A stretch of 44,487 bases of DNA, taken from assembly GCA_040220895.1 (NCBI GenBank), contig JAVJVY010000003.1, positions 1-44,487 of the forward strand, in the 5' to 3' direction. This stretch comes from UBA11591 sp040220895 (GTDB taxonomy: Bacteria; Bacteroidota; Bacteroidia; Flavobacteriales_E; Vicingaceae). The notes below the pieces were generated by a model that saw only the letters and a program-made list of their open reading frames with translations, did not search any database and had not been told where the DNA came from. Of this stretch, positions 16,093 through 23,644 are shown piece after piece. A program made the position numbers and the translations under genes. Every line of letters starts with the position of its first letter. Within the stretch, counting starts at the first letter, position 1.

Positions 16093-17918
16093 TCCTCTAA
16101 TTGATCAATTCCCCAAATCTGCTTTGCGATTTCTTCATACAATTCTTGCCTTTCATGCAAAGCTTGCCTGTCGAAATTCTGATATGACTTAAATTTTAGA
16201 GCCTTATCTTCTATAAATCTCTTGAATTGTGGATTATTAGTATAGCATTCAGGGCTGAGAGATTTTGCTAAGAGATTCTCACCAAAGTAAATTGGGAGTT
16301 TCCTTTCATATTTCAGGTCATTTAGACTTCTATTTTTATCCATAGGGAGCAAAAGGAGGCCTCCAAACTTATTTCTTTGATTTTCAAAAGTCTCCTGATC
16401 TAGGTACTCGTCAATAAACCATTCATGATGGTCACAAATAATGTGTTCGACATCATAGGGATTCTTAATGTCTCTACTCACATAGTTTACAAAATTTGAG
16501 TTCAGTCCACTCGATGTTTCGATATAGTCAGTAATCCTGGCGAGTACATGACGCATGTATCTAATTGTCCAGCCGTTAAGTCGGAAATGGTCAATAGTCT
16601 CAAGTTGAAATTCCATGTTTGATATTTCATCTCTACATATGTCTAATAAATCATTGTATGCCTTTCTTCTTAGTTTTTTGGTAAGTAAAAACACCGTATA
16701 GACTATAGATGAATAATCAACTGTTTTAAAGTTGAAGATCCGTCGGGTGAAATACAAGTCCATAAAACGGCTTATGAGTTTAATTTTTTGGTCAGATTCT
16801 TCTTTTGTTTCTAGCGGATCAATTGCTGAAAGGATTAATTGATTTTGCAATGTGAAGTTTCGATTCGCATTATAAAACACATGTTCAAAACCTGAGGTGA
16901 GTTCATCTGAGTATCTCTTTAGATCCAGATATATTCTACAGAATTTATCGAATTGCTTTAGTATGAAATCTTCAAAATCTTTGCTTCGATTGAGATTCAT
17001 CAAACTACTGTGTTCTCGAACCCATTTATGAAAAGCAGTTCCAATGATATCAAAGTCTCCGGGAGTTGCGTTTTTCTTTCTTTCTCGAATGGAGTCGGCA
17101 TATTGTGAACGAATCCAATTCTTAATGAAATCACTCTCTTCTTCTTTACCGACAGACTTTAGTTCAAGTATCCTCTGTTTCCAAAGTTCATTTGCTTTCT
17201 GTCTTATATCGTCGTTTTCAATTCTACTCAGTAGATACCCCTTTAACATTTCTGTTGGAGTTAGACTTAAACCCCTATCGTTCATTGAGACAAAAATCTT
17301 GTGTGCATCCTGCTCGGTTTGAGCAATTATTCGGATGAAATCTACATTATCTATTAACCAGTCTTTGAAAACGTCGTAGGCCGCTCTTGGAAGACTGTCC
17401 TGCATGATGTCTGTGATATCTTCATATCTGAAATAAATATTTCTAATTGTCTCTGAATGATCGGTAACGTCAATGTATTCATTCTTCAACAGGGCATTCA
17501 TGACATCATACCTTTCAGGCATTTCAGGCACATGAATATTAAAAGTTTTTGTGCCTGCTTTTTTAGAATAAATAAGTTGAAGAACTTCAGCGCGTTCTTC
17601 TTCATCCTGTAGATTGTGATATAAGTATATCAGTAAAAGTGTTAATGATGTTAATCGTTGTTGTCCATCAATAATGGCATTGTCATCAGATGTCAGAACT
17701 ATTGACCCCATGAAATAGTGACCATAGTTAAGGACTTTGCCACGTTCATCTTCAGGTGAATAGAATTCAAAAAACTCTTCAATCAAATCCTCTATTAACT
17801 CTTCAATTTGTTTACGCTGCCATTGATACTCCCTTTGGTAGTAGTGTATTGTATATTTTACTCCCGTAAAAAGCTCTCGAATTGTCTTCGGAGTACCGTC
17901 TATCTTCTTCATATTCAA
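16089..17918 (-). CDS. GmrSD-like DUF262-DUF1524 protein
   Basis: A 609-residue protein. The N-terminal DUF262 domain has YQREYQWQRKQIEEL (27-41) and IIDGQQRLTSLTLLLIYL (82-99), whose DGQQR motif is linked to nucleotide hydrolysis in GmrS-, BrxU- and SspE-type proteins. The C-terminal DUF1524 domain (about 488-560) has the His-Me-finger-like DVEHI (H492), FGGLLLLP (518-525) and RSLND (530-534), followed by Y-x-K. Proteins of this plan recognise modified DNA and cut it (type IV restriction), acting on phages with glucosylated, methylated or phosphorothioate DNA. Length and order fit a fused GmrSD. It is the first gene of a coupled three-gene unit with HEPN and RES genes, which is not the usual GmrSD setting. 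Start: ATG at 17918; a second ATG is two codons on. Confidence 0.85.
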   Translation of the reverse strand: MNMKKIDGTPKTIRELFTGVKYTIHYYQREYQWQRKQIEELIEDLIEEFFEFYSPEDERGKVLNYGHYFMGSIVLTSDDNAIIDGQQRLTSLTLLLIYLYHNLQDEEERAEVLQLIYSKKAGTKTFNIHVPEMPERYDVMNALLKNEYIDVTDHSETIRNIYFRYEDITDIMQDSLPRAAYDVFKDWLIDNVDFIRIIAQTEQDAHKIFVSMNDRGLSLTPTEMLKGYLLSRIENDDIRQKANELWKQRILELKSVGKEEESDFIKNWIRSQYADSIRERKKNATPGDFDIIGTAFHKWVREHSSLMNLNRSKDFEDFILKQFDKFCRIYLDLKRYSDELTSGFEHVFYNANRNFTLQNQLILSAIDPLETKEESDQKIKLISRFMDLYFTRRIFNFKTVDYSSIVYTVFLLTKKLRRKAYNDLLDICRDEISNMEFQLETIDHFRLNGWTIRYMRHVLARITDYIETSSGLNSNFVNYVSRDIKNPYDVEHIICDHHEWFIDEYLDQETFENQRNKFGGLLLLPMDKNRSLNDLKYERKLPIYFGENLLAKSLSPECYTNNPQFKRFIEDKALKFKSYQNFDRQALHERQELYEEIAKQIWGIDQLEE

Positions 17919-18104
17919 TCCATTTTTAAGAATTTCGAATTTAACGGATTCTAATCGCTTTTCCTATAACGGTTTAGGTATAAATGCTTTTGAAATCACT
18001 CTATTTCCAATCTGAATTGTCAAAAGATTGTACAAATTCAGTCAATCCGTGTCATGGATGACTGAGAAGGGTGCGTTAGAAGTGGAGAAAGTTGAATGAT
18101 GAAC

Positions 18105-18130
18105 CTCTGCTCAATAGGCAGACGGTTACA
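18105..18130 (+). other. Possible tRNA-derived scar at island border
   Basis: CTCTGC at 18105-18110, a seven-base loop and GCAGACGGTTACA up to 18130 resemble the anticodon arm and variable region of the tRNA-Arg fragment at 11236-11260 (TCTGC, loop, GCAGACGGTCACA), but the loop differs and the T arm is not kept. If genuine, it would mark the other end of a 6.9-kb segment carrying the methyltransferase, RES, HEPN and DUF262 genes. The match is short and could be chance. Confidence 0.3.
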
Positions 18131-18134
18131 AATT

Positions 18135-19022
18135 TCATTTAAATACCGCTCGATGCCTCTCCAAATAATCCTTATTCTCATTACTAAAGTGCTTCACCTT
18201 TTCTTGACCCGTTATTCCAAGTAATTGATAGGCATTCAATTCAATGCTTGACGACAAAATGATCTTTCCGCTGTCTTCAAAACTGATCAAATGCTTATCA
18301 AACAAGGCATCAAAGTCAGGGGAGAGGAGAATGCCGTTGTTGACGTCGTGCCGTTCTTCTTCAGTTGAATCTTTCCAGGCAACTATATGAGAGGCGCGCA
18401 GCACACTTAGCTTTTCAAATCCTGTAACCGCACATTTGTAGTCCCAACGGTGGATAATCCTTTTGCGGTAGACATTTTGTCCAACCCTTGTAATAATTGA
18501 ACTGCTACGTTCACTTTTTTCAGGTGTCTTGTAGTCATAGCCATAGTCTATAGTTTCTTCCGCAGCTTTTGACAGATTGGTAATTTGGTTATAAGTACTT
18601 GGAATAATGGCCCCGACGCGCTTGAAGAAGAACTTAATTCCAAGGCGCTCATCTCCATTGATATCCGGTGTTTCGAAGTAGTCCAGATCAATAATTTCCA
18701 ATTCTGCAACGAATTTGACGTAACCAGTTCTCAGATATTCAAACAGGAAAACACGTTTACCGTTGTTCAAATGATCATGCAATGCTAGATTACCCCTGAC
18801 AAAATCCATGTCACCTACTTGCCCTTCCCCTGTATAAGAGAATACATTCTCGTTATCCCAACCATCTTCATAGCCGTATTGCTTACCCGTTTTTCCAGAA
18901 AAGATAAAGATGTAGGGGTAGGATGTAGAAGGGCAGATGCCACTTTGCCGATTCCCACCGAAGCGATCGTGTATTTCTGACCTTTTGTAGGATTGTTCTG
19001 GTATGAAGGGTAGAGCGGTCAT
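18135..19022 (-). CDS. McrA-like HNH restriction endonuclease
   Basis: A 295-residue protein. The C-terminal part (about 180-260) is an HNH_2-type nuclease: C197 in YKCAVTGFEK, H212 in RASHIVAWKD, then VNNGILLSPDFDALFDKHLI with N228/N229, D237 and H244. The N-terminal part (about 12-95) is a conserved module with IHDRFGGNRQSGI, a YGYEDGWDN stretch and YTGEGQVGDMDFVRGN, as found in front of HNH domains in McrA-type, modification-dependent enzymes, where it reads methylated or otherwise modified bases. A type IV restriction role is therefore likely. It is transcribed in the same direction as the DUF262 operon but 216 bases upstream, so it probably has its own promoter. Confidence 0.8.
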   Translation of the reverse strand: MTALPFIPEQSYKRSEIHDRFGGNRQSGICPSTSYPYIFIFSGKTGKQYGYEDGWDNENVFSYTGEGQVGDMDFVRGNLALHDHLNNGKRVFLFEYLRTGYVKFVAELEIIDLDYFETPDINGDERLGIKFFFKRVGAIIPSTYNQITNLSKAAEETIDYGYDYKTPEKSERSSSIITRVGQNVYRKRIIHRWDYKCAVTGFEKLSVLRASHIVAWKDSTEEERHDVNNGILLSPDFDALFDKHLISFEDSGKIILSSSIELNAYQLLGITGQEKVKHFSNENKDYLERHRAVFK

Positions 19023-19081
19023 CTATCAATCAGGCAGTAAGTTAGCTGAAGTTGGGTTTTAATCCAAATTCATTTTGAAGG

Positions 19082-19891
19082 TTAGTTCTTAATAATCAAT
19101 GAATAGGACTTAAGGCATTTCTGAAACGGGTCTATTGCTGCAATAAATCGAAGAATGTCGTCTGTTGATTCATTTTTATTGAAGGGAATTTCATTTTTTG
19201 TTAACAGGAGCACAAGGTAGTTGACTTCAATCTTTTCTTCGGTGCTTACCTCATAGTCTAAATTCGTTGAAATAGGAAAATTATAGGTGGTGCCACCATG
19301 CAATTGGGTTTGTGCCTCAATGGCATTTGGATACAAGAGCGAACTTTCATTCTCACTTAAAATAAAAATGGTCAAATAGCCGTTCTTATCAGGTTTTACT
19401 GAAAAAGTCAGTTTATCAGGTGACGAAAAACTTTCTCGAAGTCCATATACATCGAGTTGATAGCCTGGGTCCTTTTTAGATTTATAAATCACGACATCAG
19501 CATCTATCCAAACACTATAGGTCAAATGGTTCTCGTCATTCAATTGCTCTTTCTGGTCTATTACTGTATATTTTTTAATAGCACCTGAGACCTCTACTGT
19601 TGTTAGGGATAGAAACAAATCATCTTGTGACTTTTCGCTAGCCTTTTTAAACAACAAGTTTGATGAATTGATGTATTCTGGAACACCTGCTTCCTTTAAC
19701 GCATTCTCTTTGGCCTTATTTAGTGCTTTTTCACGCGCTTCAACGGGAGTTAACTCATTAGATAAAACCCACTCACCTTTGACATTTGAAACACTTTTGG
19801 TTTTCTGTGCGAACATTGACGCATGGAAAAAAGTGAAAATAGAGAGTACAACAAGAATTTTAATGGGTCCTAGAGTTTCCATGAGCTCCAA
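19082..19891 (-). CDS. Exported DUF4384-like protein, partner of the caspase
   Basis: A 269-residue protein with an N-terminal signal sequence (hydrophobic IKILVVLSIFTFFHASMFAQ, about residues 10-29). Residues about 40-80 (AREKALNKAKENALKEAGVP) resemble the helical start of small outer-membrane stress domains. Residues about 150-245 look like DUF4384: KLTFSVKPDKNGYLTIFILS, followed by LLYPN. DUF4384 commonly accompanies caspase-like peptidases in bacteria, and here the gene overlaps the end of a caspase gene by 22 bases. Translational coupling and a joint role are likely, probably in the periplasm since both have signal sequences. Whether this is defence, programmed cell death or surface processing is open. 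Start: ATG at 19891, or three codons later. Confidence 0.65.
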   Translation of the reverse strand: MELMETLGPIKILVVLSIFTFFHASMFAQKTKSVSNVKGEWVLSNELTPVEAREKALNKAKENALKEAGVPEYINSSNLLFKKASEKSQDDLFLSLTTVEVSGAIKKYTVIDQKEQLNDENHLTYSVWIDADVVIYKSKKDPGYQLDVYGLRESFSSPDKLTFSVKPDKNGYLTIFILSENESSLLYPNAIEAQTQLHGGTTYNFPISTNLDYEVSTEEKIEVNYLVLLLTKNEIPFNKNESTDDILRFIAAIDPFQKCLKSYSLIIKN

Positions 19892-21285
19892 GAATTTCCC
19901 AAGGTGGGCGAAACAAGAATCTGTGGAGTTTGTTGCCGTTCATTTTCAATCAATGACGTACGTGCAACTTCTAGTTCCAAGTATTGCTTTAATTGCCCAG
20001 CACTTACATTACCTTTGGTCTCTTTCAATTTCTTCAAAAAATAGTAAGTGAATAAACCGTGTGATTCACTATTCAAGGGGGAAGAAACTTCCTCACCGCT
20101 GGATGCTGTAAAAACGAGTAAATTGCCTGAAATAGTTTCTCCTTTTGGTTTTATTTTAACTGCCCTCGCAGCAAGCAGTCCATTTTCACCTCTACCTCCG
20201 CCACTGAAACAGGCATCTAAAATAACGATGGTTTTCTTTGCCTTTGATGAAGCCAATTTCGCGAAAAGTTCGTTTAAACCTATACCATCTTGCATGCTGC
20301 CTGCGGTCACGTCGACTGGCATGAGAAAGGCCTGGCGTGTATTGATATCAGGCAATCCGTGACCTGCATAATAAAACAACACCTCTGCTTCTGGATCCAA
20401 TGATGCTAGTTTGACCAGACGATCAATTTCTCTATTCATACTACCTAGGGTGGCATTGATCGATATGAACACATGATTTTCTTGATAACCCAATGTTTTA
20501 ACGAGGTATTCTTTAACGATAACTGCGTCGTTGATGGCAAATTCCACATTCTGATCATACTGCAAGTTTTTTTGATGTCGTTTGTAGTCTTCATTTCCAA
20601 TGACAAGAGCATACTTATTTTTATAGGTAATTCCAGATGTGGGTATATCGCTATCCACATCTGAGGTGAGCGTTAGGCTGTTGAGATCGGTTGGGTCAGT
20701 ATATTTTTCACTTTCAGGCGTTTTAGTCGATTGAATTGAATTAAATGTAGGATATCTCTTAATCCCGTAATTATTTTCTTCAATTTTTGAACCATTTAAA
20801 TAATAGGAAAACGAATAGTGTAGTAAGCCATTTTCGTCTAAGATGTAATTCGCGGAAGTTGGGATTCCTTCAATTTCCATGGTCGTTTTATAGGCATCTG
20901 CTAAATAAACCTTGGGGTTAGAGGTCTTGTCAATTTTCCCCATTAAATAAAAAGGTTTTAAGCCTAGGATCTCAATTGTGCCCTCATCAGCACAAGAAAT
21001 GAATATTTCCATATAATCCCTGCTATTTGTAGTAGGATCTTTTATGATGGCGATTCTAAAATAGTTTTCTCTTTCGAATTCATGGTCTTCTATTACCCCT
21101 CGGAAACTTAAGGACCATATACCTTCTATAGGGTCAATATGATTATTATCCAAATATCTTTTAATATCGTTTTCGGAGCCTATGTACTTTTCGAAACGCA
21201 CCCCTTTGCTGTATTCAAATTGTCCTTGGGCAAAACAAAAGGAAGTGATCAATAACGATACACCAATAAGAGCTGACCTGAACAT
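19870..21285 (-). CDS. Exported caspase-family (C14) peptidase
   Basis: A 471-residue protein with a signal peptide (MFRSALIGVSLLITSFCFA before QG). The C-terminal half (about 222-440) is a caspase-like p20 domain: strand KYALVIGNEDY, catalytic H309 in FYYAGHGLPD and catalytic C359 in IVILDACFSGG, followed by a GLLAARAV segment and LLVFTASSGEEVS. Both catalytic residues are present. The N-terminal 200 residues are a strand-rich domain of unknown family. Caspase homologues cut after basic or acidic residues and act in bacterial self-killing and in processing. A signal peptide places this one outside the cytoplasm, unlike the gasdermin- or CRISPR-linked defence caspases. It heads a two-gene unit with the DUF4384-like gene and borders a defence island. 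Confidence 0.85.
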   Translation of the reverse strand: MFRSALIGVSLLITSFCFAQGQFEYSKGVRFEKYIGSENDIKRYLDNNHIDPIEGIWSLSFRGVIEDHEFERENYFRIAIIKDPTTNSRDYMEIFISCADEGTIEILGLKPFYLMGKIDKTSNPKVYLADAYKTTMEIEGIPTSANYILDENGLLHYSFSYYLNGSKIEENNYGIKRYPTFNSIQSTKTPESEKYTDPTDLNSLTLTSDVDSDIPTSGITYKNKYALVIGNEDYKRHQKNLQYDQNVEFAINDAVIVKEYLVKTLGYQENHVFISINATLGSMNREIDRLVKLASLDPEAEVLFYYAGHGLPDINTRQAFLMPVDVTAGSMQDGIGLNELFAKLASSKAKKTIVILDACFSGGGRGENGLLAARAVKIKPKGETISGNLLVFTASSGEEVSSPLNSESHGLFTYYFLKKLKETKGNVSAGQLKQYLELEVARTSLIENERQQTPQILVSPTLGNSWSSWKL

Positions 21286-21349
21286 TACCTTTTTACTTTA
21301 ATAATTATCTAAACTAGAATAAATTAAAATACATGACAAGTGGGATGAG

Positions 21350-21960
21350 TATTGCTGCATATGAAATACATAACCAGCGTCTATCTCCAATCCAATTCTG
21401 GCGAAGCCAGAACGCAGCTACGTATTATGCTGCGCGCCATTTCCACCAAAGCTCACTAACCCACAAAACTAAAAACGAGCCCACTTGCTTGCCTTGTGCG
21501 CTGGCCAAACAAGATGCTTTACTCACTTCGTGATTGATTTTATAGGTGTTCGTGAATCTCACTACGTGAGATTACTTTCTAATTTTTTCCTTTGAATGGC
21601 CCAGTGCATCGGCAAAAAACGCACTTTCTTTTCCATCTTTCTTTGGGCGAGCAAAGAAAGATGGTCCACCGCGGAAGCGGTCCCAAAGCAACAGATAAAG
21701 AAAACTTTCTATTTATTTCAACCCACTTAGGAATCAGTTAGATAGATCTCTCATCCTGGCTGAAGACAAGTTAGAAATTTCTATTCGCGAAGCGAACCGA
21801 AACGCCACCCTGCAAGGGTCTAAAAGAAACCCCACTATTCGCGAAGCGAAACGAAATTCCTCCCCGGCAGGGGTTGAAGGAAAACAAAAAACAAGAGGGA
21901 AAGAGTGCTATTCGCGATGCGAACAAGAAGCCCACTAACTACTCGCGCAGCGAACAAACA
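21350..21960 (+). repeat. Hairpin-mosaic repeat cluster 2
   Basis: Order on the plus strand: module B (about 21375-21500), module A (about 21512-21625, with AATCTCACTACGTGAGATT), module E (about 21640-21775, with the CCGC-GGAA-GCGG stem, nearly the same as 38106-38245), and a module D array (about 21783-21960). The D units alternate TTCGC-(loop)-GCGAA with CCCC/CCCT-(loop)-GGGG/AGGG hairpins. It fills most of the 760-base gap between the caspase gene and hipB1. Short open frames here are repeat by-products. Confidence 0.85.
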
Positions 21961-21990
21961 ACCACCCGACCATTCAATAGATCGCATTTT

Positions 21991-22048
21991 ATAATGTTTG
22001 AATATAGAAACAAAATAACCTATATTTGTGTGCAATTATAAACATTAT
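21991..22048 (+). promoter_or_regulatory. Promoter and nested operator of hipBA1
   Basis: TATATTTG at 22021-22028 matches the Bacteroidota -7 box TAnnTTTG, with TTTG at 21997-22000 in the -33 position, 20 bases upstream. Two perfect inverted repeats are nested around it: ATAATGTTT (21991-21999) with AAACATTAT (22040-22048), and AATATAG (22001-22007) with CTATATT (22020-22026). The ATG of hipB1 lies inside the outer arm. This is the layout expected for autorepression by HipB. Confidence 0.75.
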
Positions 22049-22364
22049 GGGAAGCAAAAAGATAATACTATTGCCCAAAGAAAGGAAGATCTTAAAGCTA
22101 TTGGGAGAGAATATTAAGCTAGCCAGATTAAGGCGAAAACTAAGTGCAAGTCAGGTAGCCGAGCGAGCTGGAATTGGAAGAACAACAATCTATCATATAG
22201 AAAGGGGTTCTCCCGGAGTAAGTATAGGGTATCATTTGAAAGTACTGTCAGTTTTAGGTCTTTCAGATGACTTTTTAAGCATTGCAAAAGATGATGTTCT
22301 GGGTAGAAAAATTCAGGATGCTGATTTATCAGTTCCAAAAAGAGCTCCAAAAACAGAAAATTGA
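22047..22364 (+). CDS. hipB: HipB-like antitoxin (XRE), module 1
   Basis: A 105-residue protein with a five-helix XRE domain at about residues 18-75: KLLGENIKLARLRRKLSASQ, then VAERAGIGRTTIYHIERGSP, the recognition-helix part. HipB-type antitoxins bind the HipA kinase and repress their own operon. ATG 22047 is preferred over a TTG at 22026, because that TTG lies in the -7 promoter box. The stop TGA overlaps the start of hipA1 by one base, so the two are coupled. The upstream nested inverted repeats are probably its operator. The protein ends in a basic tail (SVPKRAPKTEN). Confidence 0.85.
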   Translation: MGSKKIILLPKERKILKLLGENIKLARLRRKLSASQVAERAGIGRTTIYHIERGSPGVSIGYHLKVLSVLGLSDDFLSIAKDDVLGRKIQDADLSVPKRAPKTEN

Positions 22365-23632
22365 TGGTAAACCGGAGAACAATTTATGTTTATGCCGATT
22401 GGCTTGGCATTGAAGGGCCTGTATTAATGGGAGAGCTCTATTCAGAATTACTCAGAGGAAAGGAAGTATTCTCATTTGAGTATGAAAAAGAATGGATAAA
22501 TTCTTCGCATGCGCAACTATTAGACCCCGAACTGCAACTATATAAAGGACTACAATACCTTAAGAATGATAAAAGCAATTTTGGACTCTTTCTTGATTCC
22601 TCTCCAGACCGATGGGGAAAAGTTCTTATGAAGAGACGAGAAGCCGCACTCGCCAGAGAAGAACAAAGAGAACAAAAGACATTATTTGAAACCGATTATT
22701 TACTTGGAGTTTATGATGGACACCGAATGGGTGCCTTGAGGTTTAAAACCGACAAGGATGGTCCATTCTTAAACGACAACAAAGATATGACCACTCCACC
22801 CTTCACCTCAATAAGAGAGCTTGCAGCATTAAGTTTAAAGGTAGAAGATGATGATTTGGTAGATGACCCTGAATACTTGAAGTGGTTAACGCTGTTGATT
22901 GCTCCGGGTTCTTCGTTGGGAGGAGCCAGACCAAAAGCGAGTGTTGTTGATCCTCAAGGTGATTTATGGATTGCTAAGTTTCCGAGCAAAAATGATGAGG
23001 GAGATATAGGAGGCTGGGAACTGGTAACGTATAATCTTGCGCTGAAGGCAGGATTAAAAATGGCTGAATGCAGAGCTGAAAAACACAATTCAAATTATCA
23101 CACATTCCTGACCAGGCGTTTTGACAGACGAGAGGGAGGTAAAAGGATTCACTTTGCAAGTGCAATGACCATGCTCGGTCATACCGATGGATATGATAGC
23201 ACCGAAGGAGCGAGTTATCTCGAAATGCTTGAATTCTTAGAATCAAATGGAGCAAAAGTGAAGGAAGACCTACAGGAACTCTGGCGGAGAATAGTGTTTA
23301 GCATTTGTATTTCAAATACGGATGATCACTTGCGAAATCATGGATTTTTGCTCACGAGTAAAGGGTGGGTACTTTCACCGGCATATGACCTCAATCCAAA
23401 TGAAGACGGGCTTGGATTGAGTTTGAATATCAATGAAACCGATAATTCATTAAATCTGGATCTGGCCATGGAAGTGCATGAATACTTCCGATATAGCGAG
23501 CCTGAAGCCATTAAAACAATGAAAGAAGTGAAATCAGCTGTTAAAAGCTGGAGGGACATGGCAAAATCATGTGGGATCTCAAATACAGATCAAGAACTTA
23601 AAGCCAAGGCATTCAAATTAGCTGATCTATGA
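22364..23632 (+). CDS. hipA: HipA-like serine/threonine kinase toxin, module 1
   Basis: A 422-residue HipA-family kinase. It has the N-terminal HipA domain (MGALRFK at about 122-128), the glycine-rich loop APGSSLGGARPKA (about 180-192), the catalytic loop ISNTDDHLRNHGFLL with the catalytic Asp near residue 320, and the metal-binding LSPAYDLNP (Asp near 342). All key residues appear intact. HipA toxins phosphorylate aminoacyl-tRNA synthetases and halt translation. The start ATG at 22364 overlaps the hipB stop (TGATG); a TTG one codon upstream is less likely. The length is typical. It converges with the kelch gene, 12 bases away, with no visible terminator between. Confidence 0.88.
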   Translation: MVNRRTIYVYADWLGIEGPVLMGELYSELLRGKEVFSFEYEKEWINSSHAQLLDPELQLYKGLQYLKNDKSNFGLFLDSSPDRWGKVLMKRREAALAREEQREQKTLFETDYLLGVYDGHRMGALRFKTDKDGPFLNDNKDMTTPPFTSIRELAALSLKVEDDDLVDDPEYLKWLTLLIAPGSSLGGARPKASVVDPQGDLWIAKFPSKNDEGDIGGWELVTYNLALKAGLKMAECRAEKHNSNYHTFLTRRFDRREGGKRIHFASAMTMLGHTDGYDSTEGASYLEMLEFLESNGAKVKEDLQELWRRIVFSICISNTDDHLRNHGFLLTSKGWVLSPAYDLNPNEDGLGLSLNINETDNSLNLDLAMEVHEYFRYSEPEAIKTMKEVKSAVKSWRDMAKSCGISNTDQELKAKAFKLADL

Positions 23633-23644
23633 TCTAAAGAGTAT

